Below the pieces are notes generated by a model, which saw only the letters and a program-made list of their open reading frames with translations, made no database searches and was not told the origin of the DNA. Of a DNA stretch of 64,000 nt, positions 49,436 to 58,193 are shown piece by piece. Within the stretch, counting starts at the first letter, position 1. Every line of letters starts with the position of its first letter. The stretch is from Syntrophorhabdaceae bacterium (lineage in GTDB: Bacteria; Desulfobacterota; Syntrophorhabdia; Syntrophorhabdales; Syntrophorhabdaceae). The stretch covers positions 1-64,000 of the forward strand of contig JAOAGQ010000043.1 of NCBI GenBank assembly GCA_026415675.1, read 5' to 3'. The translations under genes and the position numbers were made by a program.

Positions 49436-50176
49436 ATGAAAGGAAAAGCACTATTTATAAAACATGTAGAAACAGAAGGGCCCGGCTACCTTGAGGATTT
49501 TTTCAGGGATAACGGTTTTTCCACCGAGACGATAGAACTCTCTCGTGGGGAAAGGATACCCAATGATTTGTCTGAAATAGATTCTGTAATCATCCTCGGG
49601 GGGCCTATGAATGTCTATGAAGAGGATAGGTACCCATTTCTTGTGGAGGAGGGGGATTTCATAAAGAAGATAATAGAGGAAAAGATACCATTACTCGGCA
49701 TATGCTTGGGGGCACAACTTCTCGCAAAGGCCTGTGGAGCACCGGTAGTTAGGTCACCAAAAAAAGAGATAGGCTGGTATAGGGTCAATATTACCGACGA
49801 TGGGGAAAAAGACCCTCTCTTCAAAGGCTTAGAGCGTTCCTTTCCGGTCTTTCAGTGGCATGAGGATATGTTCCATATACCCACCCAGGGCAGTCTCCTT
49901 GCAAGGGGAAGGCTCTGTAAAAATCAGGCTTTTAAAATCGGTTCCTCCTCCTATGGTCTTCAGTTCCATATCGAGGTTACAGAGGAGATGGTTGAATCGT
50001 GGTTAGAGGAGATAGATATGCCAAAGAGGAGGAAAAGTAGAATCCTTGGGGATACCTATAAAAATATAAAATTGCTTCGTACTCAAAGGGAAAGACTATT
50101 CCAAAATCTGGCGATGATCCTTGCCCAATCATCCAAAAAGGGTGATGAAAAGGGGGGAGGAAAAAAATGGATATAA
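49436..50176 (+). CDS. Class I glutamine amidotransferase, GMP synthase-like
   Basis: A 246-residue GATase1 domain protein. The nucleophile Cys is in LLGICLGAQLLAKACG and the His/Glu pair in YGLQFHIEVTEEM, so a glutaminase triad is present. Such stand-alone proteins (GMP synthase glutaminase-like) have mostly unknown acceptors. It lies between glnN and the MvhD/MetV genes, 48 nt before the former. Ammonia donation or hydrolysis of a gamma-glutamyl compound in nitrogen metabolism is plausible. The Lys/Gly-rich tail KKGDEKGGGKKW is odd but probably unstructured. Confidence 0.85.
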   Translation: MKGKALFIKHVETEGPGYLEDFFRDNGFSTETIELSRGERIPNDLSEIDSVIILGGPMNVYEEDRYPFLVEEGDFIKKIIEEKIPLLGICLGAQLLAKACGAPVVRSPKKEIGWYRVNITDDGEKDPLFKGLERSFPVFQWHEDMFHIPTQGSLLARGRLCKNQAFKIGSSSYGLQFHIEVTEEMVESWLEEIDMPKRRKSRILGDTYKNIKLLRTQRERLFQNLAMILAQSSKKGDEKGGGKKWI

Positions 50177-50224
50177 CGGGTATTTTTGCAATATTATATA
50201 AATATGCAACAGGAGGCATATAAC

Positions 50225-50656
50225 ATGGAAACAAAAGAGGAAAGACAAGGGTTAAACTTCTATTTCTTTTTCTGCCAGAGGATAGATAAGGAGCAAGAAA
50301 AAAATAGAAGAACGATAGAGAAAAGTATGGGAGATAAAGTAAGGTTATTTCCCATTCCCTGCAGCGGAAGGATTGAACCGATCCATATCTTAAGGGCCTT
50401 AGAAAAGGGGGCGGATAAAGTATATGTTTTGACCTGTAGGGAAGGCCTCTGTAGATACCGTGAAGGTAATCTCAGGGCAAAAAAGAGGGTTTCATACGCC
50501 CAGAAGCTGATGGAAGAGATCGGTCTTGAGAAGGAGCGGGTAGAGCTTATCAACCTTAAAAAAGAAAATGGCATGACGATAGATACCCTTGTTGAGGATC
50601 TTGTAGGCAAAAAGACAAACATAGGGTCCTCACCATTGAATAAACCTTTACTGTAA
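50225..50656 (+). CDS. MvhD/FlpD-like electron-transfer subunit
   Basis: A 143-residue member of the hydrogenase iron-sulfur subunit family (MvhD, FrhD, FlpD), which links heterodisulfide reductase-type complexes to dehydrogenases through a 2Fe-2S site. Motifs kept: PCSGRIEPIHILRALEKGADKVYV with Cys46 and TCREGLCRYREGN with Cys71 and Cys76. The usual Cys-rich N-terminus CCNWCSY is reduced to a single Cys17 in FFFCQR. ATG 50225 has AGGAGG 8 nt upstream. It precedes metV by 36 nt. HdrA, its normal partner, is absent from the window. Confidence 0.85.
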   Translation: METKEERQGLNFYFFFCQRIDKEQEKNRRTIEKSMGDKVRLFPIPCSGRIEPIHILRALEKGADKVYVLTCREGLCRYREGNLRAKKRVSYAQKLMEEIGLEKERVELINLKKENGMTIDTLVEDLVGKKTNIGSSPLNKPLL

Positions 50657-50692
50657 TGTAATGGGCATAGCAAAGATAAAAGGAGAATAGGC

Positions 50693-51361
50693 ATGATAAC
50701 CGCGGAGAGAAAGCCCTTTGAAGAAATAAAGGAAATGGTAAAGCCATACAGCAAGCTGCTTGTGGTCGGCTGTGGAACCTGTGTGGCCGAGTGTGCTGCA
50801 GGAGGAGAAAAAGAGGTGGCCCTTCTCGCCTCTGCCCTGAGGATGGAGGCAAGGATGGAGAATAGAGTTGTGGAGATTGACGAAATGACTCTGGATAGAC
50901 AGTGTGTCTATGAATTTATAGACCAGCTCACCGAAACTGTAGACAACTACGATGCCATCCTCTCCTTGGGCTGCGGGGCAGGGGTTCAGGCAGTATCCGA
51001 TGTCTTCCCTGACATGACCGTTCTGCCTGCTTTAAACACAACATTCCTCGGAGAAACGAAAGCCCCCGGGGTCTGGATGGAAAATTGCAGGGGCTGCGGT
51101 GATTGCAAGCTCCATATCTTTGGGGCGATCTGTCCTGTGGCGAGATGTGCAAAGGGCCTCTTCAATGGACCCTGCGGTGGTTCGAAAGATAAAAGGTGTG
51201 AAGTCCATCCCGATACCCCCTGCGCATGGCATATGATCATAGAGCGCCTTGAGAAGAAGGGTCGTCTCGAGCAACTGAACAATATATACCCCCCCGTAGA
51301 CTGGTCTACTGGACAGGGAAAGGGACCCAGAAAAATAGAGAGAGAGGACCAGATGATATGA
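50693..51361 (+). CDS. metV: MetV, Fe-S partner of methylene-THF reductase
   Basis: A 222-residue Fe-S/zinc protein equal to the MTHFR C-terminal domain family (MetV), the partner subunit of MetF in acetogens. It has a first Cys motif GCGTCVAECAAGGEKEV and a dense C-terminal region ENCRGCGDCKLH, CPVARCAKGLFNGPCGG, CEV and PCAW. In Moorella and related organisms MetV joins MetF to an electron-donor complex. Its last bases overlap the metF ATG (ATGA), so both are made together. Acts in the cytoplasm in the methyl branch of one-carbon metabolism. Confidence 0.9.
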   Translation: MITAERKPFEEIKEMVKPYSKLLVVGCGTCVAECAAGGEKEVALLASALRMEARMENRVVEIDEMTLDRQCVYEFIDQLTETVDNYDAILSLGCGAGVQAVSDVFPDMTVLPALNTTFLGETKAPGVWMENCRGCGDCKLHIFGAICPVARCAKGLFNGPCGGSKDKRCEVHPDTPCAWHMIIERLEKKGRLEQLNNIYPPVDWSTGQGKGPRKIEREDQMI

Positions 51362-52281
51362 AAAGAGAGAGCAATTTAAAAAAAGTGCTATCGGCCGGCC
51401 ATTTTGCAGTCACAGCAGAGTGTGGTCCCCCGAAGGGAGCCGATGAAGGCCCGATAAAGAAAAAAGGGGGCATGCTGAAAGGTTATGTGGACAGCGTTAA
51501 CGTAACGGATAATCAGACCGGGGTTGTTCGTCTCTCTTCTCTTGCCGCATGTGTGATCCTTAAGGAGGAGGGGATCGATCCTGTACTCCAGATGGTTACC
51601 CGAGACAGAAACAGGATTGCCCTCCAATCCGACATACTCGGCGCATCTGCCCTCGGTATAAGGAATATCCTCTGTTTAAGTGGAGACCACCAATCTTTTG
51701 GCAACCAGAAAGGGGCAAAGGGTGTCTTTGATATAGACTCCATACAACTCATCCATACGGTAAAGACCATGAGGGACGAAGGGAAGATAATAGGAGGCGA
51801 AGCCCTTACAGCCCCACCCCAGCTTTTTATAGGGGCCGCGGAGAATCCCTTTGCGGATCCCTTTTCATACAGAGTCTTACGTCTCGGAAAGAAGATAAGG
51901 GCAGGGGCGGAGTTCATCCAGACCCAGTGTATATATGATATTCCCCGATTCAAAGAGTGGATTGGTATGGTGAGAGATGAGGGTATGGATCAAAAAGTCT
52001 ATATTCTCGGCGGTATCACCCCTCTCAAATCAGCAAAAATGGCAGAATATATGAATGGCCATGTGGCAGGTATCACCATCCCGGAAGGGATCATCGATAG
52101 GATGAAAAAGGTACCCCCTAAAGACCAGCGTGAAGAAGGGATAAAAATTGCCATCGAAACGATAGAGGCCTTAAAAGAGATGAAGGGCATCCACGGTGTA
52201 CATATTATGGCCATAGAATGGGAAGAGATAGTCCCCCAGATAGTGGAGAAGGCAAACCTGTACCCCAGACCATCCCTATAA
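51358..52281 (+). CDS. metF: 5,10-methylenetetrahydrofolate reductase
   Basis: FAD enzyme that reduces methylene-THF to methyl-THF, or runs in reverse in some anaerobes. The 307-residue barrel has the catalytic-region AVTAECGPPKGAD, NVTDNQTGVVRLSSLA, NILCLSGDH, GAEFIQTQCIYDIPRF and GGITPLKSAKMAEYM. It is shorter than eukaryotic MTHFR, as usual for bacteria, and its electrons likely come by MetV and the MvhD-like protein rather than directly from NADH. The glutamate-synthase-like Fe-S gene begins 12 nt downstream. Confidence 0.94.
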   Translation: MKRESNLKKVLSAGHFAVTAECGPPKGADEGPIKKKGGMLKGYVDSVNVTDNQTGVVRLSSLAACVILKEEGIDPVLQMVTRDRNRIALQSDILGASALGIRNILCLSGDHQSFGNQKGAKGVFDIDSIQLIHTVKTMRDEGKIIGGEALTAPPQLFIGAAENPFADPFSYRVLRLGKKIRAGAEFIQTQCIYDIPRFKEWIGMVRDEGMDQKVYILGGITPLKSAKMAEYMNGHVAGITIPEGIIDRMKKVPPKDQREEGIKIAIETIEALKEMKGIHGVHIMAIEWEEIVPQIVEKANLYPRPSL

Positions 52282-52293
52282 GGAGCTTATTTT

Positions 52294-53682
52294 ATGCCAA
52301 AAAAATACCATATCCATACATCTTCCGTTCAAAACAGGTTACCGAAGATCATAAAGTCCGGCGTCATCGCCTGGGAGGAGGGATGCCTCAAATGTGCGAG
52401 GTGTGTGAAAAAAGAATGCGTATATAAAGTATACGAAAAAAGGGGTCTCGATGGAGAGAGTATGGTCGACTCCACTGATACCATGTGTATGGATTGCTTC
52501 AGGTGTGTCCAGAACTGTCCCAATCGCCTGATCCAGAAAGGCATAAACCCCCTGTACAGGGACATGGGTGATGAGTACTGGACACCGGATATCATCTCTA
52601 ATATCTGGTTTCAGGCAGAAACAGGGAGGATCCCCGTCTCCGGGGCAGGATATGGAGGGCCTTTCTCTGGGCCTGGCTTTGATTCCATGTGGACGGATAT
52701 GTCAGAGATCGTACGGCCCACAAGGGACGGTATCCATGGTCGAGAATACATAAGTACAACGGTGGATATCGGAAGAAAACCGATGTACCTCGAATTCGGA
52801 GATGACGGCTCTCTGTTAACCCCCATACCGCCTCTCGTAGAAATTCCCCTCCCCGTTATATTTGATCTACTCCCCTTCTCCCCTCCAGGAGATAATATAC
52901 CCCAGTCTCTAATCGCCGGTGCCCGTTCTATAAACACATATGTGATTATGAAATGGTCCTATCTTAAGGAGAAGGGTATAAGCCCTCTTCAGAATATCAT
53001 ACCCTTTTTGGATGGGAACACCGATGATATAGAAGAGGGAGTGATAAAATCCATACCCATTATAGAGATACCTGATCGTGGAGAGCCGGTCTCGGTCCAG
53101 AATAGATTAAACGAGATAAACCCCCAGCTCGTCGTGATGATTAGGGTCGAACTTGCCCCAGGCATTGAAGAAAAGGCCTGTGATCTCACGAAAAAAGGGG
53201 CCCATACGCTCCACCTCTGTGCCGATGAGTTCGGCAATGAGCAGGCGGAGAAACCCCTCTTTATCAAAGACAGGGTAAGATCCGTGCACGGCACCTTGGT
53301 AGAGAAAGGCATAAGGGATCAGGTAACGTTACTTGCCAGTGGGGGCATTGCCATGGCCGAACATATGGCAAAACTCATTATCTGTGGTGCCGACTGTGTT
53401 GCCGTAGACATACCCCTTCTCGTCGCCATGGAATGTAGGATATGCCGTCGCTGTAAAGAAGGACTGTCGTGTCCCGCAAAGCTTGAAACCGTAGAACCCC
53501 AGTGGGGTGGCAAAAGGATAACGAACCTCATGGGGGGCTGGCATAACCAGCTCCTCGAGGTATTAGGGGCGATGGGAATGAGAGAGGTGAGAAGGCTCCG
53601 GGGAGAAATGGGTAGGGCTATGTTTTTTGAGGACCTTGAGAGGGAGGTCTTTTCAAATCTCGGACAAAGGGGGCAAGGGTGA
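52294..53682 (+). CDS. Degenerate glutamate synthase-like Fe-S protein
   Basis: A 462-residue protein with two N-terminal 4Fe-4S motifs (C31, C34, C37, C42 and C65, C68, C71, C75) and a domain related to the FMN domain of glutamate synthase. The C-terminal part keeps LLASGGIAMAEHMAKLIICGAD and the cluster motif MECRICRRCKEGLSC. But the segments that in its neighbour read GGMSFG, CTGEGG and GSYGGTGAAPD are here replaced by unrelated sequence (LPFSPPGDN and CADEFGNEQAEK). It has probably lost glutamate synthase catalysis and serves as electron carrier or scaffold. It overlaps the next gene by 4 nt. Confidence 0.8.
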   Translation: MPKKYHIHTSSVQNRLPKIIKSGVIAWEEGCLKCARCVKKECVYKVYEKRGLDGESMVDSTDTMCMDCFRCVQNCPNRLIQKGINPLYRDMGDEYWTPDIISNIWFQAETGRIPVSGAGYGGPFSGPGFDSMWTDMSEIVRPTRDGIHGREYISTTVDIGRKPMYLEFGDDGSLLTPIPPLVEIPLPVIFDLLPFSPPGDNIPQSLIAGARSINTYVIMKWSYLKEKGISPLQNIIPFLDGNTDDIEEGVIKSIPIIEIPDRGEPVSVQNRLNEINPQLVVMIRVELAPGIEEKACDLTKKGAHTLHLCADEFGNEQAEKPLFIKDRVRSVHGTLVEKGIRDQVTLLASGGIAMAEHMAKLIICGADCVAVDIPLLVAMECRICRRCKEGLSCPAKLETVEPQWGGKRITNLMGGWHNQLLEVLGAMGMREVRRLRGEMGRAMFFEDLEREVFSNLGQRGQG

Positions 53683-55202
53683 TGGTGTGTTCTGAAGATA
53701 GTTTTGTCTTTCCCAAGGTAGAGAGGGCAAGAAGCCGTTTTAAAAATGCCCTCGGAAAATTCAAAATAATAATAGATAAGAGATGTAATAACTGCGGGTT
53801 GTGTATCGAATTATGTCCCTTCGGGGTATTTAAAAAGGGGGCAAAGAGACCAAAACCGCAGAACGACCATCTATGTATCGGCTTTGTATGTAGAAAAAAC
53901 CCCTATCATTGTGTGGATAGGTGTCCTAAAGGGGCGATATCCCTTTTTGTAAATCCCTCCTTCGAGATTTTAGGGGATAGAAGGTGGACCGGGGATCTCC
54001 TTGTAAGTACATGGCATATGGCGGAGACAGGGAGCATACCCCATCAGGGATTAAACTATAAAACAGGTGATTCAAGGGGGGGCTTCGATAAGCTCCGCTT
54101 TGTTTTTCCCGAGAAACTTCCTGAAGGGACTTATAATGGAGAGATAGATACCGCTATTGAGCTTAATAGATCCAACGATGGTCGTCCAAATGTAAGAATC
54201 CCTATACCTCTATATCTCGGGGGCATGTCCTTTGGGTCTGTAAGTATAACAACCATGCTTTCAAGGGTAAAGGCGGCCGCTGCCCTCGGTACATTCTGTT
54301 GTACAGGAGAAGGGGGATACCCGGAGGAGCTTATACCTTACGACGACCATGTGATCACCCAGGTTGCCACAGGCCTTTTCGGGGTTCGGGAAGAGACGAT
54401 AAAAAGGGTTCGCATAGTGGAATTCAAGTATGCCCAAGGGGCAAAACCTGGGCTCGGCGGACACCTTTTAGGGGATAAGGTAACACCAAGGGTGGCAAGG
54501 ATGAGGGAGGCGGTTGTAGGGAGTGCCCTATTCTCTCCTTTTCCTTTTCACAGCGTCTATTCTGTAGAAGACCATAAGAAACATGTAGACTGGATAAAGG
54601 AGATAAATCCGAGGGCCCTTGTTTCGGTGAAGGTCTCTACACCGACCGATGTGGACATGGTGGCTGTGGGTAGTTACTACGCAGGGGCCCATATAGTCCA
54701 TCTCGATGGTAGTTACGGCGGTACAGGGGCTGCCCCTGATATAGCGAAGAAGAATATCGCCATGCCGATAGAATACGCCATTCCAAAAGTGCACAAGTTC
54801 CTCATAGAAGAAGGTATCAGGGACAGGATAACCATCATAGCGAGCGGGGGGATAAGAACCGCATACGATATGGCTAAGGCCATTGCCCTTGGGGCTGATG
54901 GGGTCTGTCTTGGAACTGCCGACCTTGTAGCCCTCGAATGTATACGTTGCCATCACTGCGAATCAGGCAGGGGCTGTGCGAGGGGTATTGCAACAACGGA
55001 CCCTGAACTATCGAATTTGGTTGAGCTAAAATGGGGTACCCAGAGGATCATCAATTTGTATATCGCATGGCGGGAGCAGCTTATCGATATTTTAAGGCGT
55101 CTTGGAATGAAGAGCGTAACAGAACTCGTTGGAAGGTACGATACCCTCGTCCACCTCGATTATGTGAAAAAGGAGGAGGTCAGAGGGGAGATGGAAGATT
55201 GA
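53679..55202 (+). CDS. Glutamate synthase, FMN/Fe-S subunit (archaeal type)
   Basis: A 507-residue GltB2-type subunit. Two ferredoxin motifs open the protein (C36, C39, C42, C46 and C66, C71, C78, C82). The FMN barrel keeps all main motifs: LGGMSFGSVSITT, CTGEGGYPEE, KPGLGGHLLG, VKVSTPTDVDM, LDGSYGGTGAAPD, IASGGIRTAYDMAKAIALGADGV split in two, and the cluster motif LECIRCHHCESGRGC. It makes glutamate from 2-oxoglutarate and ammonia channelled from the next subunit. No NAD(P)H-binding GltD is present here, so ferredoxin or the MvhD/Fe-S neighbour should give electrons. Confidence 0.9.
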   Translation: MMVCSEDSFVFPKVERARSRFKNALGKFKIIIDKRCNNCGLCIELCPFGVFKKGAKRPKPQNDHLCIGFVCRKNPYHCVDRCPKGAISLFVNPSFEILGDRRWTGDLLVSTWHMAETGSIPHQGLNYKTGDSRGGFDKLRFVFPEKLPEGTYNGEIDTAIELNRSNDGRPNVRIPIPLYLGGMSFGSVSITTMLSRVKAAAALGTFCCTGEGGYPEELIPYDDHVITQVATGLFGVREETIKRVRIVEFKYAQGAKPGLGGHLLGDKVTPRVARMREAVVGSALFSPFPFHSVYSVEDHKKHVDWIKEINPRALVSVKVSTPTDVDMVAVGSYYAGAHIVHLDGSYGGTGAAPDIAKKNIAMPIEYAIPKVHKFLIEEGIRDRITIIASGGIRTAYDMAKAIALGADGVCLGTADLVALECIRCHHCESGRGCARGIATTDPELSNLVELKWGTQRIINLYIAWREQLIDILRRLGMKSVTELVGRYDTLVHLDYVKKEEVRGEMED

Positions 55203-55210
55203 GGTGACAA

Positions 55211-57859
55211 ATGAGGATGAAAGAGATAGCCAAGGCAATCATAGATTCAAGAAAGGATCTACCCCCTGGGGCTGCGCATATCAATAGATACGATATGGAC
55301 ATAGAGGAAGGGGGATGCGGTGTCACAGGGTTTGCCTGTAATATACCTGTGAGCGGTCGCCATATAATTGAGCCTTCCGTTCAGATGCACAACCGGGGAA
55401 ACGGGAAAGGGGGAGGTATAGCAGCCGTTGGATTGACCCCGGAAAAGCTCGGGGTCAGCAGGGAGGTACTGGAAAACGATTTTATCCTCCAGATAGCCCT
55501 CCTCGATAAATCTGTGTTGAATGAGATGGAGGCGAGGTTTATCCGTCCATACTTCTCGGTAGATCACGAAGCCTTTGTGGAGACCGTAGAGGATTATCGT
55601 GATATATCCGGCCTTGAGGTGAAACCCCCCGATGTGAAACGTTATTTTGTCCGGGTTAAACCCGAGGTGCTCGACCGTTTCGGAAGAGAAAAGGGTCTAC
55701 AAAGACTCTCTTTAGACAAGATAGAAGAGGAGTTCATCTATCAGAATTCTTATAATTTAAACTTGAACCTGTACAGTGCCCTGGGAGAGAAAAAGGCCTT
55801 TGTCCTCTCCCACGGGAAGAATATGATGATCCTGAAGATAGTGGGCTATGCGGAAATGGCTGCCATGTACTATAAACTCGAGAATTTTGAGGCCCATATC
55901 TGGATAGCCCATCAACGCTATCCTACCAAAGGAAGGGTATGGCATCCGGGAGGTGCCCATCCTTTTATAGGTCTAAATGAAGCATTGGTCCACAACGGGG
56001 ATTTTGCAAACTACCATTCCGTATCGGAATACCTTAAACAGAGGCATGTATACCCCCTGTTTCTGACGGACACAGAGGTCTCCGTCCTTGTCTTTGACCT
56101 TCTAAACAGGGTCTACGGGTACCCCCTCGAGTATATCATAGAGGCCCTTGCCCCCACAGGGGAGCTGGATTTCGACCATCTTCCCGATGAAAAAAAAGAG
56201 ATATATAGACAGATACAGGCAGCACACATCCACGGTTCCCCTGATGGACCCTGGTTTTTTATCATCGCGAGAAATGATGTTAAAAAGGGAGAGTTTCAGC
56301 TCATCGGTATCACCGACACCTCCATGTTGAGACCACAGGTCTTTGCCTTGCAGAAGGGCGATGTCGAGATAGGGCTTATATGTTCAGAAAAACAGGCGAT
56401 AGATGCCACCCTTGAGAGCCTCTTCAAGGAAGATCCCAGATTCGGGAAAGTCGCCGATATGTACTGGAATGCAAGAGGGGGGAGCTATTCGGACGGTGGT
56501 GCCTTTGTCTTTACCGTAAAAAAGGATAGAAACGGCGGCCATACCCTCGAGTGTACCGATAAATTTGGTCGGATTAAAGAGATAGAGCAGAAGGAGAAAC
56601 CTCTCGATTTTTCAGTGAAACCATCCGTTTTGAAAAGGGAAAAAATAAGAGGCCTTAATGAAATAATCGATATTTTTGAAGAAAACTCAACGTACGAATT
56701 ATTCCGTGGCATAACACCACTTATTCCAACATGGAATTACGAAGAGTTTCAAACTGTTATCGACACTATCAAAGGCTTTGCGGAAAAAGATCAGTTAAAA
56801 GAAAAGGTGATAGAGCTACTCACCCTCCTTCTCGATATGCGTTACCATACAGGGGCCTTAAGGCGCAGGTCAATCTTGCAGATACTAACGGATGCCCTTG
56901 ACTCTATTTTTCTAAAGACCCCTTCCATAGAAGATATGTCATCGACAGGCTATGGAAAGGGCATAAACTTTGAGACAAGGAAAAGTATAAGACCCCCGAG
57001 AGGAGAAGAGCAGGTGCTCTTTGCCGATGCGAGTCGGTTTCCCCCTGAAGGGGATGAATCCTTTGCCCGACTCATATCGGATGCCTATGCCCTCGGATGG
57101 AAGAGGTTTATCTGTTTCAGACATAGGGGACAACGCTTTCTGGGATGCGGTCTTGGCCCGGACACAAAGGGTGTACGGATTGATGCTTACGGGTCAACCG
57201 GGGACTACCTCGCCTCAGGCATTGACGGGATGGAGATATATGTCCATGGAAACGGCCAAGATCAACTCGGACAGATCATAAAAGCAGGAAAACTCGTTGT
57301 TTACGGAGATGTAGGTCAGACATTCATGTACGGAGCCAAAGGGGGAGAGGTATACGTGATGGGAAACGCCGCAGGGAGACCCCTTATAAATGCGGTAGGT
57401 AGACCTAGAGTTGTAATAAACGGTACTGCCCTTGACTTTCTCGCCGAATCTTTTATGGCCGGCGATCCCCATAATAACGGGGGATTTGTCGTATTGAACG
57501 GTCTTACCTTCGATAGCAAAGGTAAAATAGTATTCTACGATACCCCCTATCCAGGCTCTAACCTCTTCTCCCTTGCCTCAGGAGGTGCTATTTTTGTGAG
57601 AGACCCCTATAAAAAGATCGTGCCGGAGCAGTTAAACGGCGGTCAGATTATGCCCTTTGAGGAGAGGGACTGGCAACTGATCCTCCCATATCTAAAGGAG
57701 AACGAACGTCTCTTCGGTATAACTATAGAAGAGTTGCTCACCGTTGATGGTGTACAGAGAGAGCCGTATGATGTATACCGTACAATCGGGGCTGTAAAAC
57801 TATCGATGCTCGCCGGCACAGCATTAATCGCAAACGAAGAGTGGGAGGAAGAGTTGTAG
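55211..57859 (+). CDS. Glutamate synthase glutaminase plus GXGXG subunit
   Basis: An 882-residue fusion of two glutamate synthase parts. The N-terminal class II amidotransferase has its nucleophile at Cys36 (EGGCGVTGF), so a 35-residue propeptide must be removed. Further motifs are SVQMHNRGNGKGGG, HQRYPTKGRVWHPGGAHPF and LVHNGDFANY. After a linker (about 470-640) comes a GXGXG beta-helix domain with GDVGQTFMYGAKGGEVYVMG and GRPLINAVGRPRVVIN. With the preceding FMN subunit this yields a complete synthase split as 1+3 and 2. It is the last gene of the block. Confidence 0.9.
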   Translation: MRMKEIAKAIIDSRKDLPPGAAHINRYDMDIEEGGCGVTGFACNIPVSGRHIIEPSVQMHNRGNGKGGGIAAVGLTPEKLGVSREVLENDFILQIALLDKSVLNEMEARFIRPYFSVDHEAFVETVEDYRDISGLEVKPPDVKRYFVRVKPEVLDRFGREKGLQRLSLDKIEEEFIYQNSYNLNLNLYSALGEKKAFVLSHGKNMMILKIVGYAEMAAMYYKLENFEAHIWIAHQRYPTKGRVWHPGGAHPFIGLNEALVHNGDFANYHSVSEYLKQRHVYPLFLTDTEVSVLVFDLLNRVYGYPLEYIIEALAPTGELDFDHLPDEKKEIYRQIQAAHIHGSPDGPWFFIIARNDVKKGEFQLIGITDTSMLRPQVFALQKGDVEIGLICSEKQAIDATLESLFKEDPRFGKVADMYWNARGGSYSDGGAFVFTVKKDRNGGHTLECTDKFGRIKEIEQKEKPLDFSVKPSVLKREKIRGLNEIIDIFEENSTYELFRGITPLIPTWNYEEFQTVIDTIKGFAEKDQLKEKVIELLTLLLDMRYHTGALRRRSILQILTDALDSIFLKTPSIEDMSSTGYGKGINFETRKSIRPPRGEEQVLFADASRFPPEGDESFARLISDAYALGWKRFICFRHRGQRFLGCGLGPDTKGVRIDAYGSTGDYLASGIDGMEIYVHGNGQDQLGQIIKAGKLVVYGDVGQTFMYGAKGGEVYVMGNAAGRPLINAVGRPRVVINGTALDFLAESFMAGDPHNNGGFVVLNGLTFDSKGKIVFYDTPYPGSNLFSLASGGAIFVRDPYKKIVPEQLNGGQIMPFEERDWQLILPYLKENERLFGITIEELLTVDGVQREPYDVYRTIGAVKLSMLAGTALIANEEWEEEL

Positions 57860-58193
57860 CTCTTCCTTTCCCTTTTTTCTCACAAATAGTTGATTCTGCA
57901 ACAATTTTATCTTGACAAATTTGGATACTAAATATAGTATCAATATATAGATTATAACTGTATATTGGGGTATGGGTATATAAAAAGCATTTTTTATATT
58001 GGTGATATTTGTTGATTTTAAAAACAAAAAATAAGTACAATAGAGTTGGATTAAGTAAAATTAAAAATTTATCAAAAACTGTTAACACACGGTTTTTAAG
58101 GAATTTTATAGCCTTATATAAGGTTACTGGCGGTAGCCTTTTAAAATTTTGTATGATAGAAAGGATTACTACTTAAACGGAGGGTTCTGAGCA
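57860..58193 (+). promoter_or_regulatory. Leader and control region of the exopolysaccharide cluster
   Basis: This 334-nt AT-rich gap holds a promoter (TTGACA 57912-57917, 17-nt spacer, TAGTAT 57935-57940). An inverted repeat GATACT-N6-AGTATC (57924-57941) fills the space between the two boxes and covers the -10, as a repressor operator would. A leader of about 245 nt follows, with a palindrome ccttatataagg (58112-58123) and a terminator-like hairpin (58120-58144). No gene or tRNA was recognised in it. Confidence 0.6.
58120..58144 (+). terminator. Terminator-like hairpin in the EPS leader
   Basis: aaggttac (58120-58127) pairs with gtagcctt (58133-58140) with one G-U, followed by TTTT. Its left arm overlaps the palindrome ccttatataagg, so the two structures exclude each other. 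It lies 50 nt before the first gene and may act as an attenuator. Confidence 0.45.

Noticed and set aside
58081-58145. Possible c-di-GMP riboswitch in the EPS leader
   Set aside because: The stretch ggttactggcggtagcc looks suggestive, but the conserved GEMM core elements could not be found in order.
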